The position numbers and the translations under genes are program-made. Positions 26,050 to 35,540 of a stretch of DNA of 64,000 nucleotides are shown here, one piece after another. The stretch lies in the NCBI GenBank assembly GCA_944378105.1, contig CALWGC010000001.1, positions 38,577 through 102,576 of the forward strand. Reading direction: 5' to 3'. The DNA is from an uncultured Clostridia bacterium (lineage in GTDB: Bacteria > Bacillota > Clostridia > Lachnospirales > Anaerotignaceae). Within the stretch, counting starts at the first letter, position 1; each line of letters starts with the position of its first letter. The notes below the pieces were generated by a model, which was not told where the DNA came from, searched no databases, and saw nothing but the letters and a program-made list of their open reading frames with translations.

Positions 26050-26116
26050 CTTTGTCACGGAACAGAAGCGCGAAGTTTGGGTAAAATGAGAAAAAAAGAA
26101 AAAGGAGGCGTTGGGC

Positions 26117-26443
26117 ATGGGCCTTTTTTCGTTGTTTGGGCATCAGCCATCCTTTGCAGAAGGCATAGAAAAAGCGCAGCAGACACCTGGCAGTATGTTG
26201 CTGGATGTGCGCACAAAAGAAGAATATGAGGCAGGGCATGTGCCAGGCAGTGTGCTTTGCCCCCTGCAACAGTTACACTTGTTTCGGGCGGACAAGCAAA
26301 CGCCTTTGTTTGTCTATTGTGCCAGTGGCGTGCGTAGCAGCCGCGCCGTGGCTTATTTGAAAAAACAAGGATTCACCCAAGTGACCAATATCGGCGGCAT
26401 CGCCGGCTGGAGCGGTCCTGTGGAGAAGGAGGAAAGAACATGA
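26117..26443 (+). CDS. Single-domain rhodanese
   Basis: The 108-residue protein has MLLDVRTKEEYEAGHVPGSV and the active-site loop FVYCASGVRSSRA with the catalytic Cys near residue 74. It transfers sulfane sulfur. AAAGGAGG is 8 bases before the ATG at 26117; an upstream TTG at 26111 is in frame but poorly spaced. Its stop overlaps the start of the next gene (ATGA), which itself ends in a rhodanese domain, so the pair form a sulfur-handling unit. Confidence 0.9.
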   Translation: MGLFSLFGHQPSFAEGIEKAQQTPGSMLLDVRTKEEYEAGHVPGSVLCPLQQLHLFRADKQTPLFVYCASGVRSSRAVAYLKKQGFTQVTNIGGIAGWSGPVEKEERT

Positions 26444-28131
26444 AAGTTTTGATTGTAGGCGGTGTGGCCGGCGGGGCGACGGCGGCGGCCCGGTTAAGAA
26501 GACTGGACGAGCAGGCAGAAATTATCATCCTGGAGCGCACCGGCTTTGTCTCCTATGCCAACTGCGGTTTGCCTTATTATGTGGGCAATGTGATTACAGA
26601 GCGGGAAGCGCTGACGCTGCAAACGCCAGAAAGCTTCCGCGACCGGTTTGCCATCGACGTGCGGGTGCATCAGGAAGTGACCAAGATTGACCCGGCGCAA
26701 AAAACGGTCACCATCAAGCGTTTGACCGACGGCAGCCAGTATACAGAAACCTATGACAAACTGATTCTTTCCCCCGGGGCCAAGGCCGTCAAACCCGATG
26801 TGCCGGGCGTGGAAAGCGACAAGATTTTTACCCTGCGCACCGTGGAAGACACCTATCGGATGCAGGAATATGTGAAAGAACATCGCCCCAAACGGGCCGT
26901 GGTCATTGGCGGCGGTTTTATCGGGTTGGAAACGGCAGAAAACTTGATGCATGTGGGCGTACAGGTGACACTGTTACAGCGCAGCAAACAAGTGATGCCG
27001 CCCTATGACGAGGATATGGCCGCTCTTTTGCATAGCTATTTGCGCATGGTGGGGCTGGATTTGCGTCTGAACCACCCCTTCACCGGCTTTCGGGAAGAAA
27101 ACGGCCAGATTTTGACCCTCCTCAAAGACAAAGAACCGGTGGCCGCCGACATGGTGGTGCTGGCCATTGGCGTGGAGCCGGATACGCATCTGGCCAAAGA
27201 GGCGGGGCTTACCTTGGGCCAAAAGGGCGCCATTGTGGTGAATGAAAAAATGGAAACCTCCCTGCCGGATATTTACGCCGTAGGCGATGCTGTGGAAGTG
27301 ACCCAGTTTGTCACCGGTCAAAAGACCCTGATTTCTCTGGCGGGGCCAGCCAATAAACAAGGCCGCATTGTGGCCGATGTGATTTGTGGCCGGGATAGCC
27401 ACTTTACAGGAAGCCAAGGCTCTTCTGTCATCAAGCTGTTCGACTTGACGGCGGCCACCACCGGCATCAACGAAAAAACGGCCAAAAGCCTGGGCCTTTC
27501 CTATGACAAAGTGGTGAACTATTCCGCATCCCACGCCACCTATTACCCCGGCGCCAACAACATGACCATCAAAACCATTTTTGAGCCGGAGACAGGCCGG
27601 ATTTTGGGGGCGCAAATCATTGGGTTTGACGGCGTGGATAAACGGCTGGATGTGATGGCATCTGCCATTGGCTTCGGCGCAACGGCGGCCGATTTGGAAG
27701 AGCTGGATTTAAGTTATGCGCCGCCGTTTTCTTCGGCCAAAGACCCAGTCAATATGGCTGGCTTTACCATCGAAAATATCCGCAAGGGCTTGGTGAAACA
27801 ACATCATTGGCACGACGTGGCCTCCTTGCCAAAAGACGGCAGTGTAACGCTTTTGGATGTGCGGACCAAAGAAGAATTTGCCGAAAACCATATCCCTGGG
27901 GCCATCAACATTCCTTTGGATGAGCTGCGGCTACATTTGGACGAGCTGGAGAAAAAACCGCTTTATGTCAATTGTTATAGCGGTCTGCGTAGCTATCTTG
28001 CCTGCCGGATTTTAAGTCAGCATGGCTTTGACTGCAGCAATCTTTCCGGTGGTTTCCGCTTTTATGCCTTTAATACGGCAAATCAAGCATTTGATCCTGC
28101 GCCCACCTATCCTTGTGGTGTGAAATTATAA
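26440..28131 (+). CDS. CoA-disulfide reductase/NADH oxidase-type flavoprotein with C-terminal rhodanese domain
   Basis: The 563-residue protein starts with a pyridine nucleotide-disulfide oxidoreductase: FAD motif IVGGVAGGATAAARLRRL at 5-22, single active-site Cys42 in SYANCGLPYY, NAD motif VVIGGGFIGLETAENL, and IYAVGDAVEV. Residues 450-550 are a rhodanese domain with VTLLDVRTKEEFAENHIPGA and the Cys loop VNCYSGLRSY. This is the CoADR-RHD layout. Known members reduce CoA disulfide, CoA persulfide or polysulfide with NAD(P)H, and the fused rhodanese passes persulfide sulfur to the CoA thiol. It overlaps the upstream rhodanese gene by 4 bases. Confidence 0.93.
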   Translation: MKVLIVGGVAGGATAAARLRRLDEQAEIIILERTGFVSYANCGLPYYVGNVITEREALTLQTPESFRDRFAIDVRVHQEVTKIDPAQKTVTIKRLTDGSQYTETYDKLILSPGAKAVKPDVPGVESDKIFTLRTVEDTYRMQEYVKEHRPKRAVVIGGGFIGLETAENLMHVGVQVTLLQRSKQVMPPYDEDMAALLHSYLRMVGLDLRLNHPFTGFREENGQILTLLKDKEPVAADMVVLAIGVEPDTHLAKEAGLTLGQKGAIVVNEKMETSLPDIYAVGDAVEVTQFVTGQKTLISLAGPANKQGRIVADVICGRDSHFTGSQGSSVIKLFDLTAATTGINEKTAKSLGLSYDKVVNYSASHATYYPGANNMTIKTIFEPETGRILGAQIIGFDGVDKRLDVMASAIGFGATAADLEELDLSYAPPFSSAKDPVNMAGFTIENIRKGLVKQHHWHDVASLPKDGSVTLLDVRTKEEFAENHIPGAINIPLDELRLHLDELEKKPLYVNCYSGLRSYLACRILSQHGFDCSNLSGGFRFYAFNTANQAFDPAPTYPCGVKL

Positions 28132-28137
28132 AAAAGA

Positions 28138-28175
28138 AAACCGTGGGGTTGCAAGTGCATCCACACGGTTTTTTT
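28138..28175 (+). terminator. Terminator of the rhodanese/CoADR operon
   Basis: AAACCGTGGGG pairs with TCCACACGGTTT, followed by TTTTTTT at 28169-28175. Confidence 0.85.
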
Positions 28176-28193
28176 GAAAATAGAACCCAAAGT

Positions 28194-28256
28194 AAAAAAC
28201 CGAATTCCTGTTTTAAAAAAGAGAGGCAAAAGAAAAACAGGACATTCGGTTTTTTG
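28194..28256. terminator. Second long hairpin, probable terminator for the minus-strand gene
   Basis: AAAAAACCGAATTCCTGTTTT pairs with AAAACAGGACATTCGGTTTTTT, with one small internal mismatch. Both sides have A/T runs, so it can act in both directions. Confidence 0.75.
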
Positions 28257-28476
28257 TTTTCACAGTTGATTGTGAAAAGAAAGGTCGCGGCAACCGCCAC
28301 CAGAAGGATGGGGGCCCCCAGTGGCAGTTGCAGGATCCCTTTTGTATCAGGCGAAAGGCAAAAGGCCTTGGCCTGTTTTGATTGCCAAAAGACAGGGACA
28401 AGCAGTTTTGATGGGAGAGGAGCGAACAATCGCTTGGGGAAACTGCCGGTTTGCTTTTTGGCAAGATCAAATAAAG
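28257..28476. other. Intergenic stretch without a recognised gene
   Basis: The 28132-28476 gap holds the two hairpins listed and then about 220 bases. Short open frames exist on both strands, including a minus-strand hydrophobic run GAPILLVAVAATFLFTINC, but none has a ribosome site, a family match or a sensible start. It could be decayed coding DNA. Confidence 0.4.
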
Positions 28477-29091
28477 TTATGCAGCATCTTTCCCACTGCG
28501 GCGAGAAACGCCATGCAGCACAAAGAAAGAAGGTAAGGTATCCACAGCGTCTTCTACGCCCCGGATGTTATAAAACATCAGTGGCAGCAAAGCGTCGTCT
28601 TCCCGTTCCACAGGTGGGATATCGCGACGGCCCGAAGCAGTTACGCCGTGGGAGACAGGACCAATCACCAAGTCAGCCAAGCCGTTGGCTTTTGGCAAAA
28701 CCGTTGCTTCCGATAAATCGGTAAAATACCGGCTGGCGGTGTAGTAAACTTCTGCATTTTTTTTGCGGAAGGTGATGACCCGTTTATTGGTAATCATATA
28801 ATTGATGTTGTTTTCTAAGTTGTTTAATTGGCGGAAGGGGCCAATGGCCATCATCACGCCACAGAAGACTAAAAAGATACAGGTGCCAATGCGAACCGAA
28901 GGTTCCACCGTAATGGTTGCGGCAAAATTCCAATAACGCACGGCCAGGTAAAATAAAATCAAGGCGCATACCCAGCGGAAAAGAATAATCCAGCTGTAAG
29001 GCGCTTCCATCAGTTGTGGCTTTGTGGGGCGACCCCGCCAAAGCACTTTTTCATCACTTTGCAAGAAGGGATAAGACGAGTTTTTTGTCAT
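28477..29091 (-). CDS. Membrane protein with bacterial PH-like domain
   Basis: The 204-residue protein has EKVLWRGRPTKP near the N-terminus (the usual E-x-x-L-W-x-G-x-P opening of bPH proteins), two membrane helices at about 32-54 and 70-90, then a PH-like strand set (NYMITNKRVITFRKKNAEVY, then ISRYF-like YTASRYFTDLSEATVLPKAN). The end is polar. The family function is unknown. AGAAAGGATG precedes the ATG at 29091. The gene lies behind a long terminator that separates it from the two-component pair. Confidence 0.75.
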   Translation of the reverse strand: MTKNSSYPFLQSDEKVLWRGRPTKPQLMEAPYSWIILFRWVCALILFYLAVRYWNFAATITVEPSVRIGTCIFLVFCGVMMAIGPFRQLNNLENNINYMITNKRVITFRKKNAEVYYTASRYFTDLSEATVLPKANGLADLVIGPVSHGVTASGRRDIPPVEREDDALLPLMFYNIRGVEDAVDTLPSFFVLHGVSRRSGKDAA

Positions 29092-29109
29092 AAGGCAACA
29101 TCCTTTCTG

Positions 29110-29206
29110 AGAAAAAATGAGTGAATCAAAACCCGATGTCTAAGATGGGAAACATCAGATTTGAACTGGTAAAAAGAACAGAAAGAGGAATCCGGTTCTG
29201 ATTCAC
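29110..29206 (-). terminator. Long-range hairpin after the two-component operon
   Basis: The 17-base arms GTGAATCAAAACCCGAT (29121-29137) and ATCCGGTTCTGATTCAC (29190-29206) match at 15 positions, with a 52-base loop that can form an inner GATGT/ACATC stem. On the minus strand the stem is followed by TCATTTTTTCTC. It probably ends the 31.7-29.2 kb transcript. Confidence 0.6.
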
Positions 29207-29215
29207 AAGATGGGA

Positions 29216-29788
29216 TTATTCAAAGACAGTGGCGGCCTTTTCAAACCGCTCGGCCATGGTGTTCTGGCCCAATTGTTCATACGTACGAGCCAACAAACGG
29301 TAAATGCGGCTGTCGGCCGGGGAAGAAGAAAGGGCGTGCTTTAAAAGGACCAAAGCTTCTTCGGCTTTGCCGTTTTCCAGCAAGCCTTCGGCCTGTTCCC
29401 AGGGTTGGGCAGATGGGGAAGAGACATCATCCAGCTGCAACTGGCTTAATACGTGATGGATGCGGTCCATGGTAAATGGCTTTTGCAGATAGGTGATGGC
29501 GCCCAGTTGGGTACAGTCCACGGCGTTTTTGACGGTGGGGTAGGCGGTGATGATGATGACAGGTGTTTCAATGTGCCTGCCCCGCAGTTGCCGCAGCACT
29601 TCGGTGCCGCTGATTTCTGGCAATTTGATGTCCAGAAAAATCAGCTGATATACGTCCTTTGCAGCCTGTTCCAGGCCGTCTTTGCCGTTATCGGCGGTGT
29701 CCACCTGATACCCTTCCAATTCCAGGCATTTGGTGAGCATCATACGAATGTTTTTGGTATCGTCTATAATCAGTGCTTTTTTGCTCAT
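29216..29788 (-). CDS. Response regulator with receiver and TPR-like output
   Basis: The 190-residue protein has a receiver domain at 1-120 (IIDDTKNIRMM, phosphoacceptor Asp53 in LIFLDIKLPE, TAYP, Lys in LQKPFT). The rest, about 130-190, is helical and TPR-like (WEQAEGLLENGKAEEALVLL, then IYRLLARTYEQLGQNTMAER). It has no DNA-binding domain, so its output is probably protein-protein contact. The start codon overlaps the kinase stop (TGATG-type coupling). GAGCGACTTC precedes the ATG, so initiation probably depends on coupling. Confidence 0.88.
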   Translation of the reverse strand: MSKKALIIDDTKNIRMMLTKCLELEGYQVDTADNGKDGLEQAAKDVYQLIFLDIKLPEISGTEVLRQLRGRHIETPVIIITAYPTVKNAVDCTQLGAITYLQKPFTMDRIHHVLSQLQLDDVSSPSAQPWEQAEGLLENGKAEEALVLLKHALSSSPADSRIYRLLARTYEQLGQNTMAERFEKAATVFE

Positions 29789-31689
29789 GAAGTCGCTCCT
29801 TTTGGACTGTCGTTTGCAGCGGGGGTTGTTTCTTCGCCGTTTGGTGCAACGGGAAGGGTGAAATAAAACCGGCTGCCTACGGCCAAATCACTTTCACACC
29901 AAATACGTCCTTGGTGGGCGGTGAGGATGTCTTTGGCTACGGCCAAACCAAGGCCGGTGCCGCGGGCTTCCAAATCACAGCCAGGAACCTGCACGTATTT
30001 GTCAAAAATTTTGTTCAAAAACTCCGGCGGAATCCCCGTTCCGTTGTCTTCTACACAAAGCAGCACCTGTTGTTGGTCGGTGGCTTCGGCAGAAAGCAGG
30101 ATGCGGTCGCCGTTTGCGGTATATTTCAAAGCATTGGATACCAGGTTGTTAAGTACCCAAATGATTTTTGCCATATCCGCCCAAACCAATGGCAAATCCG
30201 GCTGTAACCGTTCTTCCAGCACAACCCCCACCTTTTTGGCCCGAGGGCGAAATTGGTGCAGGCATTTTTGTACGCAGGCCGAAACGGAAACGGCGGAAAA
30301 TTGGTAGATCACGCTGCTGGATTCCACTTTGGAAAGCTCCAGCAGGTCGTTGACCAGTTCGTTGAGTTGCTGGCCATCTTCTTTTAAGGTATCAATGATT
30401 TCCCGCTGTTCGTCATTGATGGGGCCGACAAAGTCGTTGGAGAGGAGGTCTGCGCCCATGAGGATGGAGGTGAGCGGGGTTTTAAATTCGTGGGAAATGG
30501 TAGCGATAAAATCGGTACGCATTTTCTCCAACAGTTTCATTTCGGTGATATCGTAAAAGACGATGATAACAAAATTTTTCTTCTCTTCTGGTGTGAAGAT
30601 GGGAGAAACCATCACGTTGAAGTACTGTACGCCATGGTTAGCGTGGTCTACCTTCATTGCCTTTTCCCAATAGACATTGGTTTTATAATGAATTTCGGAA
30701 AAGGGGCCGGCAAAGCCGTTGGTGGCGATGACGTCCAGAAAGTGTTGGCCGATGGCCGCGTCCATGGTGGTGTGAAACAGTGCTTCAAAGGACTGATTGA
30801 CGAGGGTGACATGGTAGTCGGCGTCAAGAATCAGCAAGGGTTCGGAAATACTGCGGACGATGGAATAGGTTTTGTTTTTTTCTTCCATCAAAGAACCCAT
30901 GGTGCTTTGCTCAAATTCGCTGAGGCGCTGGGTCATGTTGTTAAACTCGTTGCAGAGAATCCCCAGCTCGTCGGTGTTGCGCACGACGGCTTTTCTGTTC
31001 ATATTTCCCTGTCGGATGGACTTTAAGTTTTGGGTGATCTCATAAATGGGTCCAAACAGTTTATTCATATAGCTGCGGAATAAAAAGAAGGAAATGCCGG
31101 CAGCCAGGAAAAACAGAAAGCTGAGCAGTACCGTTGCCTTTTCTACAATGGCAGCAGCTTCATCCCTTCGGCCAAAAAGCGCCGTTTCGTTGGAGGTGCG
31201 CAATTCGTCCAAAGCGATCAAAACCTGTTGATATTGGGGTGTCATGGTTTTTTCATAATATTCGGTGAGAGAGGAAAGAGACGCACCGCTTTTTTTCATG
31301 ACATACAGGTTATAAAACTTGCTGCAAAACGCCTCAAAGTCGGTGCGGATATTGACAATCATCTCCATTTCTTCCGAAAGGACGATGGTGTCATATTCCG
31401 CTTCCTGCACGGAGAGGAAGCTTTCTTCCAATTCCGTAAAGGCCTGATAATAGCGATCCGGATCGTTGTCATAGACCAACAAAAGGGCATCTTGCCGTTG
31501 TTCTTTCAAGCAAGTTTCCATTTGGGCGATCCGTTCGATGCTGTTATAGTTGGTGGTAATCAAGCTGGAGATGGCTTGGGAAATGTTATGGAGACTATAG
31601 AAAGAAAAAAGCCCCAAAACGCCAATGATGACCACCAGACTGATGTTAATGAGTGTAATTCTGCTTTTAATGGATTTTGTTTTTGCCAT
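29785..31689 (-). CDS. Membrane sensor histidine kinase with HAMP and PAS domains
   Basis: The 634-residue kinase has a first helix at about 13-33 (ISLVVIIGVLGLFSFYSL), an outer four-helix-bundle sensor of about 150 residues (helical, like 4HB_MCP), a second helix at about 188-206 (VLLSFLFFLAAGISFFLF), HAMP, a PAS domain from about 275 (SISEPLLILDADYHVTLVN), HisKA with ISHEFKTPLTS and HATPase_c (N-box NNLVSNALKYT, G-boxes EDNGTGIP and GTGLGLAVAK). GGGAG lies 8 bases before the ATG at 31689. The kinase is paired with the receiver-TPR regulator. The signal is unknown. Confidence 0.93.
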   Translation of the reverse strand: MAKTKSIKSRITLINISLVVIIGVLGLFSFYSLHNISQAISSLITTNYNSIERIAQMETCLKEQRQDALLLVYDNDPDRYYQAFTELEESFLSVQEAEYDTIVLSEEMEMIVNIRTDFEAFCSKFYNLYVMKKSGASLSSLTEYYEKTMTPQYQQVLIALDELRTSNETALFGRRDEAAAIVEKATVLLSFLFFLAAGISFFLFRSYMNKLFGPIYEITQNLKSIRQGNMNRKAVVRNTDELGILCNEFNNMTQRLSEFEQSTMGSLMEEKNKTYSIVRSISEPLLILDADYHVTLVNQSFEALFHTTMDAAIGQHFLDVIATNGFAGPFSEIHYKTNVYWEKAMKVDHANHGVQYFNVMVSPIFTPEEKKNFVIIVFYDITEMKLLEKMRTDFIATISHEFKTPLTSILMGADLLSNDFVGPINDEQREIIDTLKEDGQQLNELVNDLLELSKVESSSVIYQFSAVSVSACVQKCLHQFRPRAKKVGVVLEERLQPDLPLVWADMAKIIWVLNNLVSNALKYTANGDRILLSAEATDQQQVLLCVEDNGTGIPPEFLNKIFDKYVQVPGCDLEARGTGLGLAVAKDILTAHQGRIWCESDLAVGSRFYFTLPVAPNGEETTPAANDSPKGATS

Positions 31690-31772
31690 TTTTTTTCTCC
31701 CAGGATGATGCACAAAGCAGAAGGAAAGGGGCCTCGGGACACCGAAGCGGCCTTACTGCTTGTTACGGTTTT

Positions 31773-31801
31773 ATTATACGAGAAGGACGGAAAGGTTACA
31801 A
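31773..31801 (-). promoter_or_regulatory. Promoter of the kinase/regulator operon
   Basis: On the minus strand: TTGTAA (31801-31796), a 17-base spacer and TATAAT (31778-31773), 84 bases before the kinase start codon. The rest of the 31690-32041 gap holds this promoter, the accA terminator and otherwise A/T-rich DNA. Confidence 0.7.
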
Positions 31802-31975
31802 TGGACTATATTTTGAGTAAAGAGAAGAAAACAAAAGAAAAAACGAGAAAATAGAGCACATTATCCTGTTTTTTTACTACAATAGATGGTTAAAACAGAA
31901 TCATAATGGAAAATGTCAATTTGTTTTTTTTGTTGATTCTGCTTATTCTGTGCAAAAAGCAAAAAAAGAAACTGT

Positions 31976-32018
31976 TTCAAAAAAAGACGAAAGTCTTCCG
32001 CTGGGGAGAACTTTCGTC
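31976..32018 (-). terminator. Terminator of the fatty-acid operon
   Basis: GACGAAAGT (31986-31994) pairs with ACTTTCGTC (32010-32018), with further inner pairs. The minus-strand T-run is at 31985-31979, directly after the accA stop region. Confidence 0.85.
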
Positions 32019-32041
32019 TACAGATCAAAGAATTTTGTATA

Positions 32042-32839
32042 TTATTCGGCAAACTCGCCAAATTTCCGAAACCGTTCATATCTTTTTTGAAGCAATTCCT
32101 CCATGTCCATTTGGCAAAGGGTATGCAGCTCTTTGACCAATTCTTCTTTTAAGATGGAGGCAGTATAGTCCAGATTGTGTTCCAGGCCTTCTTTGGCTTC
32201 GGGAATGATTTTTTCAATGACGCCGTTGGCCAACAGATCTGGTGCCGTAATTTTCATCAGTTCTGCCGCTTCGGCAGCCCGGGCTGGGCTGCGCCATAAA
32301 ATGCTGGCAAAGCCTTCTGGAGAAAGAACGGCATACATGCCGTTTTGCAGCATCCAAACCTTGTCTCCGCAGGCCAGCGCCAAAGCGCCGCCGCTGCCGC
32401 CTTCGCCGATGAAAATGCTGATGACAGGTGTTTTTAACCCTGCCGTTTCAAATAAACACCGGGCGATGGCTTCTCCCTGGCCCCGTTCTTCGGCGCCAAT
32501 GCCGCAGTAGGCCCCGGAGGTATTGATGAAGGTGATGACCGGGCGATGGAACTTTTCGGCCTGTTTCATCAGCCGCATTTGTTTGCGATAGCCTTCGGGA
32601 TTGGGCGAACCAAAATTGCGATGGATGTTTTCTTGGGTGGTGTGGCCTTTTTGTACGCCAACAACGGTCACCGCCTTGCCGTCTAAGGTGGCAATACCGC
32701 CCACAATGGCTGCATCGTCGGCAAAATGCCGGTCGCCATGCAGTTCGATAAAATCGTCAAAAATAGCATCAATAAATTCCAATGTGGTGGGGCGGGTGAT
32801 TTTTCTGGAGGCGGCCAATACTTCTGCTGCTTTGTTCAT
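32042..32839 (-). CDS. accA: Acetyl-CoA carboxylase carboxyltransferase subunit alpha
   Basis: The 265-residue protein has [51 protein letters not shown] (the biotin/carboxyl-transfer helix region), [14 protein letters not shown] and [18 protein letters not shown]. It forms the carboxyltransferase with AccD and moves CO2 from carboxybiotin to acetyl-CoA. It is short of the N-terminal extension of Escherichia coli AccA, as is usual in Clostridia. The ATG at 32839 has GGAGG 9 bases upstream and overlaps the accD stop (TGATG). It is the last gene of the operon. Confidence 0.96.
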   Translation of the reverse strand: MNKAAEVLAASRKITRPTTLEFIDAIFDDFIELHGDRHFADDAAIVGGIATLDGKAVTVVGVQKGHTTQENIHRNFGSPNPEGYRKQMRLMKQAEKFHRPVITFINTSGAYCGIGAEERGQGEAIARCLFETAGLKTPVISIFIGEGGSGGALALACGDKVWMLQNGMYAVLSPEGFASILWRSPARAAEAAELMKITAPDLLANGVIEKIIPEAKEGLEHNLDYTASILKEELVKELHTLCQMDMEELLQKRYERFRKFGEFAE

Positions 32840-33717
32840 CAAAATCCACCTCCTTTTTGGGTATGCAGTGCCAACAGGCGGGCAATGGTGTCTTTTAATT
32901 GGGTGCGGGGTACAATGGCGTCCACAAAGCCATGCTCCAGCTGGAATTCGGCCCGCTGGAACCCGGGCGGCAGTTTTTCGTTGATGGTGCCTTCAATGAC
33001 CCGCTGGCCGGCAAAGCCCATCAAGGCCCCCGGTTCTGCCAAAATGACGTCGCCAAGGCTTGCAAAGCTGGCGCTCACACCGCCAGTGGTGGGGTCGGTG
33101 ATGACCGAAAGATAAAATAAGCCGGCTTCGGCATGGCGGTTTAAGCCGGCAGAGGTTTTGGCCATCTGCATCAAAGAGATGATGCCTTCTTGCATCCGGG
33201 CGCCGCCGGAAACGGTGAAGATGACAATGGGCATCTGGTGCGCCGTGGCATATTCAATGGCGCGGGTGATTTTTTCCCCCACCACAGAACCCATGGAACC
33301 CATCATAAAATTTCCGTCCATCACGGCAAGAACGGTGTCCTGGCCGCCGATTTGGCAGGTGCCTGTCACAACGCCGTCTTGGATGCCGCTTTTTTGCTGT
33401 GCCTTTGCAATGATTTTTTCATAGTTGGGGTAGCCCATGGGGTTTTTGGCGTGCATGGTGCCATCCAATTCCGAAAACGTGTTTTCGTCACAGGTGATGG
33501 CAATGCGCTCCATGGCGCCCAGGCGGAAATGGCCGCCGCATTTGGGACAAATGTAGTAGGGCTCCATTTCCTTTTTGTACACCAATTTTTTGCAATGGCT
33601 GCATTTGACCCACATGCCATCTGGTACGGCAGGCGCTTCGTGCTCTTCGGGCGTTGGCCGTGGTGCTTCGCTGCGCCGGTCCAGAATGATGTAGTTTTTC
33701 TTTTTAAACAGATTCAT
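32839..33717 (-). CDS. accD: Acetyl-CoA carboxylase carboxyltransferase subunit beta
   Basis: The 292-residue protein has a four-Cys zinc ribbon ([11 protein letters not shown] and CPKCGGHF, about 39-61) that can bind mRNA or DNA in homologues, then the crotonase-like carboxyltransferase core ([42 protein letters not shown]). It pairs with AccA. It lies 23 bases after accC and overlaps accA by one base. Confidence 0.96.
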   Translation of the reverse strand: MNLFKKKNYIILDRRSEAPRPTPEEHEAPAVPDGMWVKCSHCKKLVYKKEMEPYYICPKCGGHFRLGAMERIAITCDENTFSELDGTMHAKNPMGYPNYEKIIAKAQQKSGIQDGVVTGTCQIGGQDTVLAVMDGNFMMGSMGSVVGEKITRAIEYATAHQMPIVIFTVSGGARMQEGIISLMQMAKTSAGLNRHAEAGLFYLSVITDPTTGGVSASFASLGDVILAEPGALMGFAGQRVIEGTINEKLPPGFQRAEFQLEHGFVDAIVPRTQLKDTIARLLALHTQKGGGF

Positions 33718-33740
33718 GGAAAAACCTCTTCCTTACTCGC

Positions 33741-35090
33741 TTACTCGTTTAAAATCACCTTGGAGATAAAACTTGTGTCAAACAAGCCTTTTTGATACTG
33801 CTCGTTGGTCAGAATTTTTTCCTGAAATTCGATGTTGGTATCGACACCGGAAATCAAAAATTCATAGAGACAGCGGCGCATTTTTTCGATGGCCTCCTGT
33901 CTGGTGTTGCCATAGGTGATGACTTTTGCAATCATCGAATCATAAAAAGGCGGAATGGTATAGCCGGGGTAGATGGCGCTGTCGATGCGCACGCCCAAGC
34001 CGCCGCCTGGCACCAAAAGATAGTGGATGGTGCCGGGAGAAGGGGCAAAGCCCCGTTCTGGATTTTCCGCATTGATGCGGCATTCAATGGCATGGCCGCG
34101 GATGACCACGTCCTTTTGGGTAAAGGACAGCGGGCATCCTTCGGCAATGCGAATTTGTTCTTTGACAATATCGATGCCGGTGACCATTTCTGTGACAGGA
34201 TGTTCCACCTGAATCCGGGTGTTCATTTCCATGAAATAGAAATTGCCATCGGTATCATACAAAAACTCAATGGTGCCCGCCGATTCATAGCCCACGGCCT
34301 TGGCGGCCCGCACGGCGGCTTCGCCCATGGCGGCTCTCGTTGCTTCATCCAACGCAGGGGAAGGGCATTCCTCCAGGACTTTTTGGTTGCGGCGCTGCAA
34401 AGAGCAGTCCCGCTCGCCCAAATGCACCACGTTGCCAAAGGCATCGCCCAAGACTTGGATTTCGATGTGTCTGGCATGTTCAATGAGTTTTTCCATATAT
34501 AACGTATCGTCGCCAAAGGCGGCTTTCGTTTCGCTTTTTGCGCTTTCATAGGCTTTTTCCAGCGCTTCTTCATTGCGCACCACACGGATGCCTTTGCCGC
34601 CGCCGCCGGCAGAGGCTTTTACCATGACAGGATAGCCCAGCCGTTTGGCTTCTCGTTTGGCGTCTTCCAATGTGTCCAGCGTGCCTTCGCTGCCGGGAAT
34701 GACCGGTACCCCGGCCGAAATCATCAGCGCCCGGGCGTTTGCTTTATTGCCCATGGCATCGATGACAGAGGCTTTGGGGCCGATGAATTTGATGTTACAT
34801 TCTTCGCACATGGAGGCGAAGGTGCTGTTTTCGGCCAAAAAACCAAAGCCCGGGTGAATGGCCTGGGCGCCGGTGGCCACGGCAGCACTTAAAATGTTTT
34901 GCATATTCAAATAGCTTTCCGTGCTTTTGGCAGGGCCGATGCAGATGGCTTCGTCTGCCAGCTGGGCATGGAGACAGTCCTGGTCAATGTCCGAATGAAC
35001 GGCCACCGTTTGGATGCCCATTTCCCGGCAGGCACGGATAATCCGCACGGCAATTTCGCCGCGGTTGGCAATCAAAATTTTTGAGAACAT
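33741..35090 (-). CDS. accC: Acetyl-CoA carboxylase, biotin carboxylase subunit
   Basis: The 449-residue ATP-grasp enzyme starts MFSKILIANRGEIAVRI. It has the glycine-rich ATP lid ASAGGGGKGIRVV near 163-175, ERDCSLQRRNQKVLEE, and the catalytic FMEMNTRIQVEHPVTEMVTG region. It carboxylates the biotin on AccB using bicarbonate and ATP. The length equals the family norm (about 450). It follows fabZ by 14 bases. Confidence 0.97.
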   Translation of the reverse strand: MFSKILIANRGEIAVRIIRACREMGIQTVAVHSDIDQDCLHAQLADEAICIGPAKSTESYLNMQNILSAAVATGAQAIHPGFGFLAENSTFASMCEECNIKFIGPKASVIDAMGNKANARALMISAGVPVIPGSEGTLDTLEDAKREAKRLGYPVMVKASAGGGGKGIRVVRNEEALEKAYESAKSETKAAFGDDTLYMEKLIEHARHIEIQVLGDAFGNVVHLGERDCSLQRRNQKVLEECPSPALDEATRAAMGEAAVRAAKAVGYESAGTIEFLYDTDGNFYFMEMNTRIQVEHPVTEMVTGIDIVKEQIRIAEGCPLSFTQKDVVIRGHAIECRINAENPERGFAPSPGTIHYLLVPGGGLGVRIDSAIYPGYTIPPFYDSMIAKVITYGNTRQEAIEKMRRCLYEFLISGVDTNIEFQEKILTNEQYQKGLFDTSFISKVILNE

Positions 35091-35104
35091 AATGCCACCT
35101 CACA

Positions 35105-35527
35105 TCAGCCGATGAGAAACGTAATTTCCGCTTCACAGGCTTTTTTGCCGTCCACATAAGCAGTTCCTTTGCCAATGCCGGCATTGCGTTTTAATTTGAT
35201 GATTTCCACTTCCAGGCGCAGTGTGTCGCCAGGTACCACCTGGCGGCGGAATTTTGCTTTATCTACACCGCCCAAAAAAGCGATTTTCCCTTTGAATTCT
35301 TCCTGGCTTAACACGGCATAGGCGCCGGCTTGTGCCATGGCTTCTATGATCAAGACGCCAGGCATCACCGGGTGTCCTGGGAAATGGCCGGTGAAAAATG
35401 GCTCGTTCATGGTGACATTTTTTAATGCCACAATTTTTTGTCCCGGTTCCAGCTCCTCAATGCGGTCAATGAGCAAAAAGGGCGGACGGTGGGGCAGTAC
35501 GGCCATAATATCGTTGATATCGTGCAT
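35105..35527 (-). CDS. fabZ: 3-hydroxyacyl-ACP dehydratase
   Basis: The 140-residue hot-dog enzyme has the catalytic His in [13 protein letters not shown] and Glu in [21 protein letters not shown] is the usual N-terminal signature. It dehydrates 3-hydroxyacyl-ACP to trans-2-enoyl-ACP. The start at 35527 has AAAGGAGG 8 bases upstream; a longer frame from 35548 overlaps accB without a ribosome site. Its place between accB and accC is common in clostridial fab operons. Confidence 0.96.
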   Translation of the reverse strand: MHDINDIMAVLPHRPPFLLIDRIEELEPGQKIVALKNVTMNEPFFTGHFPGHPVMPGVLIIEAMAQAGAYAVLSQEEFKGKIAFLGGVDKAKFRRQVVPGDTLRLEVEIIKLKRNAGIGKGTAYVDGKKACEAEITFLIG

Positions 35528-35540
35528 GGCAAAGCCTCCT

